Part shown: positions 9,710-17,901 of the stretch, piece after piece
How positions within the stretch are numbered: the first letter of the stretch is position 1
How the letters are laid out: each line of letters begins with the position of its first letter
Assembly: GCA_040954595.2 (NCBI GenBank)
Contig: JBECUI020000040.1
Location: forward strand, 55,026-119,025
DNA length: 64,000 nucleotides
Direction of reading: 5' to 3'
Origin: Balanoglossus misakiensis
Taxonomy: Eukaryota > Hemichordata
Made by a program: the position numbers and the translations under genes
Notes under the pieces: model-generated
What the model saw: the letters and a program-made list of their open reading frames with translations, nothing else
Told to the model about the DNA's origin: nothing
Databases searched by the model: none

Positions 9710-9830
9710 AAGCAAAGCGTTTAACTCTGGCCCAGGCCCTCATCCAGTCTCTCAATAAGCAATATAGTCGGGTTGATGGAAAGAATGTCAGATTTGTTGA
9801 GGGGGTTTCGGGCATATTCGGACATGGCTG
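9706..9830 (+). pseudogene. iolD: 5' fragment of iolD (THcHDO hydrolase), truncated at about codon 42
   Basis: The first 42 or so codons match the N-terminus of IolD, the thiamine-diphosphate enzyme that opens trihydroxycyclohexane-dione (LTLAQALIQSLNKQY, then VEGVSGIFGHGCV). After GHGCV, near 9828-9832, the IolD resemblance stops and iolE-like sequence begins in another frame. The remaining roughly 600 codons, including all catalytic domains, are absent. I infer a deletion of about 1.8-1.9 kb between iolD and iolE; a chimeric assembly join is the alternative. Confidence 0.75.
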
Positions 9831-10644
9831 CGTCGTGGACAAACAACGATGTTTCCGCATTGGAAACCGAAAACAGTTTGAAGCCGTGTATCTATAAATG
9901 GCTCTGGCGGGCTATGTCGGCTGGCCTAATGAGGATGCCCCGGAAGACAACCCTGCTCAGCAAGGCTCTGGAGACTGAGCTTCGGCAGTCCGTGCTTCTT
10001 TTATTGTCAGGGACCGTTTGCCCCGAATGGAGAAGGCACTCGGTATGTGCTGCGTGTTATGGGAAGCTCCATCACTGCCCCCTCGGAGCAGACCCACTGA
10101 GCAAAGTCCAGAGTGCTGTTGGTTTTTTGCTTCCAAGGCCCTTGTTGCCGGGAAGGACGGAAAAGACTGATTATGGGGGAGGAATCATGGGGCATCTTGC
10201 CCGAGAAGAAGATTTTTGGCTTTGCGATCATCATGCCGGCGGGGCTACAGGCTTCTAAAGAGGTGGAGCGTTGTTTGAAGAACACTGGCCATGAAGACGT
10301 ATGGACTTTTTTTATGACTCAGAACCTTGTTCCTGCCAGTGCTGATCCCGTTAAGGAGCGGAAGTCTTTGTCTCTGCGTGGACATGCTCAACTTAAGAAC
10401 CTCCACAGCAAGCAGAGACAAAGGAGCCGACGGGAAGATCGGCCCTTGGGGAAGTCTGTCCAAGAAGGAATCTTCACTGTCCGGAAGACGGCTCATGAGA
10501 CTTTCCGACGGTTTTTTCCTTCTGGAAAACCCTGCTTACCAGAGATGGATGGTCGACGAAGCAGGGCAGGGGCCTGCAACCCTCCATCCCCTGGAACATG
10601 CCGTTATGGCTAGAACGTGTATTGGTGAGGAAGCAGGTCTATAA
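9830..10644 (+). pseudogene. iolE: Broken inosose dehydratase iolE
   Basis: Pieces of IolE (2-keto-myo-inositol dehydratase) occur in order over all three frames. SWTNNDVSALETENSLKPCI and MALAGYVG match the N-terminal block. PNGEGTRYVLRVMGSSITAPSEQTH-like text follows, then a KRLIMG piece, KEVERCLKNT and a DPVKE piece. HAQLKNL, SVQEGIFTV and finally PLEHAVMARTCIGEEAGL match the C-terminal region. At least four or five frame changes and several non-conservative substitutions at otherwise conserved sites separate these blocks. The metal-ligand region is scrambled. Unlike the ribosomal genes, it shows substitutions and a 5' deletion, so I read it as a genuine pseudogene with possible added sequencing errors. 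Confidence 0.7.
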
Positions 10645-10682
10645 GCTTGTCCCACCAAAGAAAAATTTGAAAAGGAATTAAC

Positions 10683-11696
10683 ATGAAGAACACCGTAGGA
10701 ATAGGGATTATCGGCGGTGGCCGAATCGGTAAAGTTCATGCCGAAAACCTCTGTTCTCTGATCCCCAGGGCTGAGGTAAAGGCCATGGCTGACCCCCTTG
10801 CGAACGAGGAACTCCGTCTTCAGGCTGGCGAATGGGGTATCCATCAGATCCATTTAGATTATAAAAAAATTCTTTCGAACCCGGAAGTTGATGCTGTACT
10901 GATTTGTTCCTCAACGGACACCCATGCTGAGATTGTTCGGGAAGCAGCCAGAGCTGGAAAGCATGTTTTCTGCGAAAAACCCTTGGATCAGGACCCGCTG
11001 ACAATCCGTGATACCCTGGCTGTAGTCCGGGACTCTGGAGTGATTTTTCAGATTGGCTTTAACCGCCGTTTTGACCACAATTTTCAGGCCCTGCGACGCA
11101 GTGTAGCCGCTGGAGACCTGGGGGATATTCACCTTTTGTCCATTATTTCAAGGGACCCGGCTCCACCGCCTTTGGGATATATACGCAGTTCCGGGGGACT
11201 CTTTATGGACATGGCGATTCATGATTTTGACATGGCTCGCTTCCTTGTTGGTAGCGAAGTTATTAAGGTTCATGCCGCCGGAGGAGTTCTGATAGACCAG
11301 GCCATAGGTCAGGTCGGCGATATTGACACGGCCATCACAACCCTCTGGTTTGAAAACGGCTCCCTGGGGGTAATCAGTAATTCCAGAAAGGCTGCCTATG
11401 GTTATGACCAAAGAGCAGAAATTTTAGGCAGTTTGGGGGCCGCTCGTACCGAAAACGATCTCCCCTCCACTCTGATACTCAGTAACAGCACCCATGTCAG
11501 GAGGGAAAAACCGCTTTACTTCTTCTTGGAACGCTATAAAGAGTCCTTTGCTGAAGAGATACGCCAGTTTATCCGGGCCATAATTGAGGGTACTGAAGTG
11601 CTTGCCGGGGAAAATGATGCCTTAAAGTCTGTAGAAATTGCCTTGGCAGCTAAAGAATCCCTGGAGAAAGGAGTTCCAGTAGAGCTCTCACCATAA
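10683..11696 (+). CDS. iolG: myo-inositol 2-dehydrogenase
   Basis: NAD-dependent oxidation of myo-inositol to 2-keto-myo-inositol, the first catabolic step. It has 337 residues of the Gfo/Idh/MocA family. The Rossmann motif GIIGGGRIGKVHAENL is near residue 7, and EKPLD supplies the conserved catalytic Lys. MDMAIHDFDM supplies the Asp/His pair of IDH enzymes. AAGGA lies 7 nt before the ATG. The gene appears intact and closes the iol cluster. Other Gfo/Idh substrates are possible, but the iolB/iolE context supports inositol. Confidence 0.9.
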   Translation: MKNTVGIGIIGGGRIGKVHAENLCSLIPRAEVKAMADPLANEELRLQAGEWGIHQIHLDYKKILSNPEVDAVLICSSTDTHAEIVREAARAGKHVFCEKPLDQDPLTIRDTLAVVRDSGVIFQIGFNRRFDHNFQALRRSVAAGDLGDIHLLSIISRDPAPPPLGYIRSSGGLFMDMAIHDFDMARFLVGSEVIKVHAAGGVLIDQAIGQVGDIDTAITTLWFENGSLGVISNSRKAAYGYDQRAEILGSLGAARTENDLPSTLILSNSTHVRREKPLYFFLERYKESFAEEIRQFIRAIIEGTEVLAGENDALKSVEIALAAKESLEKGVPVELSP

Positions 11697-11713
11697 GAAC
11701 CTTCACAGGACAA

Positions 11714-11763
11714 GGGGGGGCTTCCCTTAGTTGTTTTGATAACAGCACATCTAAGGAGCCCCC
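11714..11763 (+). terminator. Strong GC hairpin after iolG (terminator-like)
   Basis: The G6-CTTCCCTTAG and CTAAGGAG-C6 arms pair over about 14 bp with a two-base bulge and an 18-22 nt loop, starting 18 nt after the iolG stop. No T tract follows directly, so it may be a transcript-stabilising hairpin rather than an intrinsic terminator. Confidence 0.45.
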
Positions 11764-11824
11764 AAAGTACTTAGAGTACGGTTCCTCCTATGGTGTTTTT
11801 TCTCTTTTAGTAAGAGATACTAGG

Positions 11825-12219
11825 GTGCTATGTTTCTTATCAATCAATTTTTTTATAGTATTGTTATTCTTTTTCCCCTATGCCGAAAAGTTAACAGGAA
11901 AAGTTGTTGCCAAAAGAATGGCTCTTGCTGATGTCAATGTCATTATCCTCAATCTAGATGAGATTACGTTGAGCGATGCCGATGGAAACTTGTTTCTAAG
12001 GACATACCAGCGGGGATCTATACCATCAAAGTTATTGCCCATGGAATAGAAGACAAGGATTTTACCATAACTGTTCCAACAGACCCTGTTCTCTTTGATC
12101 TTTCAGAACTTGAGGAAGATCTTGTTACGGTCACAGCTGTCCAGGATGAAGACATTGACTCCAGTCAACGCATATTGACCAGAGCAGAAATTGATACACT
12201 TCCCATTCCTAACATCTAA
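11825..12219 (+). pseudogene. N-terminal fragment of a TonB-dependent receptor
   Basis: A hydrophobic signal-like segment (FFIVLLFFFPYAEKL) is followed by a carboxypeptidase-regulatory-like domain: TGKVVAKRMALADVNVIIL, then, after a frame change near 12000, IPAGIYTIKVIAHG. The start of a plug follows (LTRAEIDTLPIPNI). This is the standard layout of Bacteroidetes/spirochaete outer-membrane receptors, but it ends after about 130 residues where the IS481-like remnant begins. The barrel is absent. A TonB-ExbBD energiser lies at 24.3-26.3 kb, but a functional receptor is not in this window. Confidence 0.6.
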
Positions 12220-12478
12220 TGGTTAAGACTTAATCTGACACTTCTTCAAAATTTAGTGATCAATTATTTGAAGGAGAAATCATGACAACAGAAGAAAGGT
12301 TCATCAAGAATAAGGTTGGGATGCTTGAATTAGCTAAGCAGCTGGGCAATGTATCCCAAGCTTGTACAATCTTTGGATACTCCAGAGAGAATCTGCCAGC
12401 CATTTTCGCTGATATAAAAGAAGACACTGTTGAGGAAAATTCTTTTCTCATCCCCCCCCCACACACAGGGAAATGAAG
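12219..12478 (+). mobile_element. IS481-family transposase remnant, 5' end
   Basis: The reading frame from 12282 begins MTTEERFIKNKVGMLELAKQ, then GNVSQACTIFGYSRENL, the helix-turn-helix start of IS481-type transposases. After about 40 codons it diverges and stops at 12476. The sequence before it (TGGTTAAGACTTAATCTGAC from about 12220) is in the place of the left terminal repeat and abuts the truncated TonB receptor, consistent with insertion into that gene. The catalytic integrase core and right end are missing. Confidence 0.6.
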
Positions 12479-12664
12479 AATCAACGCTTTTCTGAAGGCC
12501 CAAAGAACCTCTCAGAGAAGCCTCCTGGAACCCCTGATTCAAGCAACTTTGTAGGTTTTTACAGAAACAGATAAATTCCAGAAGCATCCAGGGGCCAAGG
12601 GTGTGAAATTCTTTTTGTGAAATTAACGTTTGGGACCTAAAAATACTTGTGCTGATCTGGGGGG

Positions 12665-12900
12665 AGATTTATACGGGCTATAAGCGGGCACTTATGGAGA
12701 AGATCGACTACGAAGACCAGGCAACCCTGCACTAGGAATCATTCTTATAGATCTGAAAATACCTCTGCTCAAGGGTTTACAGGCCATGAGAACCTAGCAG
12801 AAGGTAAGAAGCGCAGCAAGCTCCTGCTTTACCTAGGTCCAGCCTGGAGAGATCTCCCCAGGCTGGACCTGATCGACGCTGTAATGTGCTTAAGGGAGAC
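12665..12900 (+). pseudogene. Degenerate partial copy of the NarL-type response regulator gene
   Basis: Nucleotide similarity to the response regulator at 15647-16300 is visible by eye. TTATAGATCTGAAAATACCT corresponds to TTATGGATCTGAAAATGCCT at 15800, and CTGGACCTGATCGACGCTGT at about 12863 is identical to bases near 15970. The upstream part (TATGGAGAAGATC) also aligns. It has internal deletions and in-frame stops and no HTH. It lies beside the stump of the RND pump, so this is a decayed paralogue or a partial duplication of the two-component locus. Confidence 0.6.
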
Positions 12901-12934
12901 TAAAGCTAGTAAGCCAAAGGAAACCCAGTCCTAT

Positions 12935-12988
12935 CTACACTATCGCTACAACGACAGGGTGCTTCAGACCATAGGAAGTAACCGACAT
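12935..12988 (-). pseudogene. First 17 codons of an RND efflux pump gene
   Basis: The ATG at 12988 overlaps the stop of the membrane-fusion protein (TGATG), as expected for an acrB-type partner. The 17 codons MSVTSYGLKHPVVVAIV match the standard RND inner-membrane pump start (first helix after 'KHPVVVAI'). The frame then hits TAG at 12935. No further pump sequence is seen, so about 3 kb has been lost or replaced by the response-regulator scrap. Confidence 0.65.
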
Positions 12989-14052
12989 CAGGTTTCCTCC
13001 AGAATGTTTACTATGCGGCCCTCATTAAGCTGGCGCTGTCCGTCCACCACGAAATACTTATCTTTATATTCCTCAGGGACCTCTATGTTCTCATTGTCAA
13101 AAAATGCTTCTTCTACTAAAAGACGGTGAGCTGTCTCCTTATCTCTATCTACCCACCATAACGCCTCGGCCTCGCCAAGCGCCGTCAGGGGAAGGGTCCA
13201 AGCATCTTTGCGTGATTCCAGAGGGAATACTACCTTGACTCTCATCCCTGGACGCCAATCTCTTGAACTCTCCTCCATTACACACGTTACTCCAAAGCTC
13301 TTGGCCTTGGGCGATATGGTTGGACTTATACGAAGTATTGAAGCCGACTTCAGGATCCGCTCCTTATCATCGGGACGAAAAATCTCTATTGTCTTTGAAG
13401 ATAAGTTCACAAAGTCACTATAATACTTCTCCGGTACCCGGGCATTCACTATCAAACGGCTTCCTCCCCCAACCACGGCAAGAGGGACTTCGGGGGACAC
13501 CATGGAGCCAGGATCACTGAGACGGCTGAGTATCTCTCCATCTATGGGGGAGCGTATGTCGGCGTAAGCACGCCGCAGTTTGGCCAGCTCAAAGCCCGCA
13601 TAGGCCGCATCTCGCTGCGTCCTTGCCTCCTCAAGCTGCTGTTCACTAGTTCCAAAAGAACTATAGAGACGTTCCACACGCATCTTGCTGCTCTCTGCAA
13701 GAAGGTAGGCTGATTTGGCAGATGCCAATTCAAGATCGTAGGGCACAGGATCTATGCGGGCAATAAGCTGGCCCTTGCTAACCTTATCTCCTTCTTCTAC
13801 GAGCATCTCCAGCACCAAACCGGAAACGCGGGGAACAATGGTGATCATATTCTCAGACTCTAGAAACCCTCCTACAACCAGGTCACGGGAAAGTTCGGCC
13901 TGTACAGGAAGGGCAAGTCGAACTGGCAGAGGGCTGACTTCGGGGGGGAGGCTTACCTGATTTCTTTGACGCAGCCAAAGAAACAGCACCGTAGCCACTA
14001 CCAGCGAAACCGCTATTATTATGATCATTCGGCTTATATTAGTCTTAGTCAT
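12988..14052 (-). CDS. RND efflux membrane-fusion (periplasmic adaptor) protein, orphaned
   Basis: Adaptor linking an RND inner-membrane pump to an outer-membrane channel. It has 354 residues with an N-terminal membrane anchor (residues about 9-27). The lipoyl/barrel-sandwich halves carry the motifs PRVSGLVLEMLVEEGDKVSK and IRSPIDGEI, separated by a helical hairpin (about 95-160). Beta-barrel and membrane-proximal domains follow. AAGGAG precedes the ATG. Its pump gene is reduced to 17 codons immediately downstream, so it has no partner here unless it serves a pump elsewhere. Confidence 0.87.
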   Translation of the reverse strand: MTKTNISRMIIIIAVSLVVATVLFLWLRQRNQVSLPPEVSPLPVRLALPVQAELSRDLVVGGFLESENMITIVPRVSGLVLEMLVEEGDKVSKGQLIARIDPVPYDLELASAKSAYLLAESSKMRVERLYSSFGTSEQQLEEARTQRDAAYAGFELAKLRRAYADIRSPIDGEILSRLSDPGSMVSPEVPLAVVGGGSRLIVNARVPEKYYSDFVNLSSKTIEIFRPDDKERILKSASILRISPTISPKAKSFGVTCVMEESSRDWRPGMRVKVVFPLESRKDAWTLPLTALGEAEALWWVDRDKETAHRLLVEEAFFDNENIEVPEEYKDKYFVVDGQRQLNEGRIVNILEET

Positions 14053-14401
14053 TTTATCTTCTCCTTACCCTACTTACAACATAAGGCTTTTAACTTCACC
14101 TCAACAGCTGTCAGTTGTCACTTTCGATGCTGATATTTGTCATTTTTTTTAAGGAGAGGTGTAAGGAAAGATCTGGAACTAGGGAGGCTTGCACCAGTCT
14201 TAGGTATCTCAATTTCTCCTTATCTAGGGGCATCTTCCTGCCCTCAAACTGATCAGATGGTCCTTAGGCATCAGATTCGACATATTCTTTCTGAGGTTCT
14301 TATACATGAGGAGATTTGAAAGAGAAAAAAATTCTTAATAGTGCTAAAGTATGTAAGTATTGCCTGTTTAACAAAAGCTTGACATAAGGTAGAGTTATAC
14401 A
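14053..14401. other. Divergent intergenic region, efflux adaptor / histidine kinase
   Basis: 349 nt between two divergent genes. It contains no gene I recognise; the 60-codon frame at 14137-14319 has no family features. Promoters for both flanking units must be here, but I see no confident -35/-10 pair. AAGGTAG before the ATG at 14402 can serve as the kinase ribosome binding site. Confidence 0.4.
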
Positions 14402-15650
14402 ATGGGAAAAAAGGTCCTTGAACTGGGGTTACTAAAAATTTTCCGGTATTACGTGGGCTTGGTCTCCCTGGCTTTTTTATTACTTCTGATAATTCCCGGT
14501 TCTTTACAGGAAGAAGGTGGAGGACCCAACACCAAGGCCACTTTTCTTTTCTTCGTCACCTACGGTGCAGGTTTTCTGTACCTCTCCTTCCCTGGACTAG
14601 AAAAAATACTTAAGACATTCTATCTGCCCATCCCTTTACTTGCTAGTAGTTTGATTCCCATTGCCATTACCAACACAAAATTTCGAGAACTCCTCAACCT
14701 GGGGCAGCCCATCAACAGTCTTAACGACACCGTGAATTTGGTAATACTTCTCATTTTTCCCCTGATCATCACCGCATGGCAGTACAGTTTTCCCCTGGTC
14801 TTTCTGTTCTTTGTGGTGATTGGTTTTCTTGACCCGCTACTCCTGATTCTGGTCAACGACACCGTAACCCCAGGAATTTCCTCTGCTTTTTATCTTTCCT
14901 TAATTCGGATTCTTGCTCTGGGGGCAGTGGGCTACATGATTACAGAACTTCGAAAACTCCAGCGTCTGGAGCATCAGAAGCTGGAAGAAGCTAACCGAAA
15001 ACTCCAAGAATACGCAAAAACCAGCGTGAAACTAGCCGAAAGTCGAGAGAGAAACCGCCTTTCCCGAGAGCTCCACGACACTCTGGCTCACACGCTAAGC
15101 GGTCTGTCCATACAATTAGAAGCTGCAGAAACCATTGTTCCCATTGAGGAAAGTAAGATCCGCCAGATTGTCAACGAAGCCAAAGCCACCGTGAGAAACG
15201 GCTTGAACGAGACTAGAAGGGTCCTCAAGGCCCTAAGGGCGAGCCCCCTGGAAGACCACGGGACTCCTTTTTGCTCTGGAACGACTAGGAGAGGACGTCA
15301 GAAACAGAAGCAAATTGAAGTTGGACTTGCAACTTCCCGATAGTCTTCCCCCACTCCCTGCTGAAGTAGAAGAAGGAACCTACCGTATTGCCCAAGAGGC
15401 CCTGGAAAACGTGATTCGTCATGCCCAGGCCCAAAACGTTTCCCTGAAGCTGACGGTAAAGGGAAAAAATCTGCTGCTGGTCGTCTCTGATGATGGAAGG
15501 GGCATTGCTCAGCAACCTCCACCAGGAGAAATTCATTTTGGGCTTAAAGGGATGCGTGAACGCACTGAGACTCTGGGAGGAGAATTCACCTTGAACAGTC
15601 AGGAAAGTAGGGGGACCACCATCCAATTTTCCTGGAAGGACAGCTTATGA
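14402..15650 (+). CDS. Sensor histidine kinase, NarL/DesK type, one frameshift
   Basis: Membrane sensor kinase of the HisKA_3 class. Six or so hydrophobic segments (residues 12-190) are followed by a coiled-coil linker. The phosphoacceptor box RNRLSRELHDTLAHTLSG is at about residues 218-235. After the frame shift near 15258-15265 the HATPase part continues in the next frame: EGTYRIAQEALENVIRHA (N box) and VSDDGRGI (G1), then FGLKGMRER. One base restores a protein of about 415 residues. It overlaps the response regulator by 4 nt. The large membrane domain with almost no extracellular loops suggests sensing in or at the membrane. Confidence 0.82.
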
Positions 15651-16300
15651 TCACTATGATGATCTGTGACGATCAGGAGATTGTTCGCGAAGGGCTGAGG
15701 ACCATCCTGGAAACGGACCCTGAAATTACCGTAACCGCCACGGCCACTGATGGAGAAGATCTACTGCGAAAGCTAGGCGATCCTGAACCGAACATCGTGC
15801 TTATGGATCTGAAAATGCCTGTGCTCAACGGTGTGCAGACCATAAGGGCCCTGCGACAACGCAACAATCACAGCAAGATTCTGGTCCTGACCACCTATGA
15901 CGAGGATCAGTGGGTCATCGATGCCATTCGGGGAGGAGCTTCGGGCTATCTGCTGAAAGATACCCCAGACTGGACCTGATCGACGCTGTAAAAGGAACCG
16001 TTATGGGACACACTTACGTGGATCCCTCCATAGCAGGCAAGGTTCTGGCCATGGCCGCCAACACTCTGGAGCAACCCCACCATCGGTGATATTCCCAAAG
16101 TTTCTCCTAGAGAGAAAAAAATTCTTACCCTTATTGCCCGGGGGCTTTCCAATGCCGAGGCGGCTTACGAACTCAACCTATCCGAAGGAACGATCAGAAA
16201 CTACGCCAGCGCTCTGTTCTCCCGACTTAGAGTAGCTGACCGCACCCAGGCAGCTATTGCCGCCCTCCGCTATGGTATTATTAAACTGGACGAAATATAA
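15647..16300 (+). CDS. NarL/LuxR-type response regulator, two frameshifts
   Basis: Partner of the overlapping kinase gene. The receiver domain has the acidic pair CDDQE, phospho-acceptor Asp in LMDLKMP and Lys in YLLKDTP. The frame breaks at about 15963 (CCCCAG) and again at about 16085; the protein continues as LDLIDAVKGTVMGHTYVDPS, then VSPREKKILTLIARGLSNAE and LSEGTIRNYASALFSRL, the GerE-type HTH that ends at TAA 16300. The breaks lie outside functional motifs and may be sequencing errors. A decayed copy is at 12665-12900. Confidence 0.78.
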
Positions 16301-16417
16301 TACTGCGAAACAACGGAACTTCCTCTTAAAGTGGGTCTCCATTTCTATGTACTTAAGCCAGGCAATGAGGGCACACCTTCTAATATAATCTTCTTGCTTC
16401 TTCTATCCTGAGTATTC

Positions 16418-17212
16418 TTAGCGGGGCAGAAAAACAGCAAGTTCCGATGGCCTTGCTGTATCCTCATAGAGTCTTAGAAGAACCTTGTCTCCTTCTACCC
16501 AGAGTTCGGCAACACAAGCAGCCTGTGGATTCCAAAAGAAGCTGAGTCCCTGAGGAAGTTCCCAGGAGTCGAAACCCGGGAGTTCTTGAGGCAGGAGAGT
16601 AAGGTCCTCAAAAAACCACTGCCCCGAAGGTAGCGCAGGAACCTTCACTTCTATGAGTTCAACCTTCTGAAAGCTATAGAGAGTAAGTTCCCCCCTTCTC
16701 AGATCTTCCACAAGACGATTTTCCCTGAGCAACCAGGGCCGACCATCGGTTCTGGAAAGACTTTCTTCCGTGAAGCGCTGGGTGTTCAATCCTTCCAAGG
16801 GAAAACCAGCATGGGCAAGTTTCAGAAGGAATTCAGCAGCAAATCCCTCTTCCCAACTAAGCGGTAACTCAAGGGGTCTAGTTGAAGCCGGGCTAAGCAC
16901 AACCCCGGCAGGACGTGGTGAAAAGGGAGTCATAGCCATACGGGGATAGGCAAGGACCGGAACTGCCTTTTCCCGAGGGATATCCACACTAAGATAATCC
17001 TGAGAATCAACATAGAGGGTTTTGATGCTCCCATCCTCACCCCACCAGGCAACTTCCCAACCTCTGAGATTAAGGATATCTCGCCCAGGAGGGGGAAGCT
17101 CCGGGAACACAAGTTCGACCCTATCCCTAACCGCAATGAAACGGCAGGAGATTAGCTGCAACGCAATAGAAAAATGGAAGAACAATCGAAAGATTCTTTT
17201 CCCATGCTCCAT
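16418..17212 (-). CDS. Putative lipoprotein of unknown function
   Basis: I do not recognise the family. The frame is open from 17254, but starting at the internal ATG 17212 gives MEHGKRIFRLFFHFS followed by IALQLISC, a good type II signal peptide with lipobox LISC. The mature protein would be about 240 residues, rich in Pro, Leu and Trp, without evident repeats. It may be anchored to the outer or inner membrane. It is convergent with the response regulator and not in an operon. Confidence 0.6.
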   Translation of the reverse strand: MEHGKRIFRLFFHFSIALQLISCRFIAVRDRVELVFPELPPPGRDILNLRGWEVAWWGEDGSIKTLYVDSQDYLSVDIPREKAVPVLAYPRMAMTPFSPRPAGVVLSPASTRPLELPLSWEEGFAAEFLLKLAHAGFPLEGLNTQRFTEESLSRTDGRPWLLRENRLVEDLRRGELTLYSFQKVELIEVKVPALPSGQWFFEDLTLLPQELPGFDSWELPQGLSFFWNPQAACVAELWVEGDKVLLRLYEDTARPSELAVFLPR

Positions 17213-17763
17213 AGACAGGGCCAGGACCTTTTTTGATTCACTGGATTTCGGCAATTACTCCTATTCGCCGTAGAAAAACCGACACAGGGCCGGCCAAAAC
17301 GTATAGAAGGAAGAAACAGGGTATTTCATCTTTCAAGAACTTAGAGGATGATTCCAAAGGAAGCATGGCCTCAAGCTAAAGAGCCAGAAATACCAGCAAG
17401 GGAAGTTCTTGAAACAAATCCAGGCAGTTTCCTGGCTTAATGCAGCAATGTTGTGTATTCAGTTAAAAGAAACGGCGCTGACTTTATGTAAAAGAAAAGA
17501 AACAAGAAAACCTTAGCAACACACTTAAACCTTCTGAACAATGCATAGAATTTCCCAAGGATCGGGCAGTTCCTGGCAAAACCAGTTAGGACCTTAAGGT
17601 GCTGACTTAAGGCAAGAGATAAATGGAAAACTTCCACCGCCTGCTTATGCCGAGCCCAGAAACAAGATCCCCCTTGTTTGAAAGAGTGACACGTTAAGAA
17701 AAAAAACTTGACCGCCAATGGTCTGGATAGAGAAAATCGTAGGAACAAGGGGCACAGAATTTT
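17213..17763. other. Gene-poor region before tRNA-Val
   Basis: About 550 nt. A 103-codon minus-strand frame (17437-17748) is rich in Phe and Leu and has no recognisable motif, start context or homologue in mind; I do not call it. No tRNA, repeat or hairpin stands out other than the tRNA at the right end. Confidence 0.35.
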
Positions 17764-17837
17764 TGGGCGGAATGGGACTCGAACCCATGACTTCCGGCTT
17801 GTAAGGCCGACGCTCTAACCAACTGAGCTACCCGCCC
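17764..17837 (-). tRNA. tRNA-Val (anticodon TAC)
   Basis: Read on the minus strand it folds as a standard cloverleaf: acceptor GGGCGGG/TCCGCCC (one G-T pair), D-arm GCTC/GAGC, anticodon stem TCGGC/GCCGG with loop CTTACAA (some wobble pairing), T-arm ATGGG-TTCGAGT-CCCAT and discriminator A. The 3' CCA is not encoded. It stands alone between a gene-poor stretch and the pseudouridine synthase gene. Confidence 0.95.
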
Positions 17838-17901
17838 GGAACCGCAAGTTTAACTTTTCTTACCAAGCTTGACAAGTTCCTTTGTTCATCAGTGAAGCGA
17901 T

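Noticed and set aside
9706-9897. A 63-residue small protein starting at 9706
   Set aside because: The first 42 codons are the IolD N-terminus and the remainder is iolE read out of frame, so it is a truncation product, not a gene.
17437-17748. 103-codon minus-strand frame upstream of tRNA-Val
   Set aside because: Composition is Phe/Leu/Lys-rich, with no family resemblance, no convincing ribosome binding site and no neighbour coupling.
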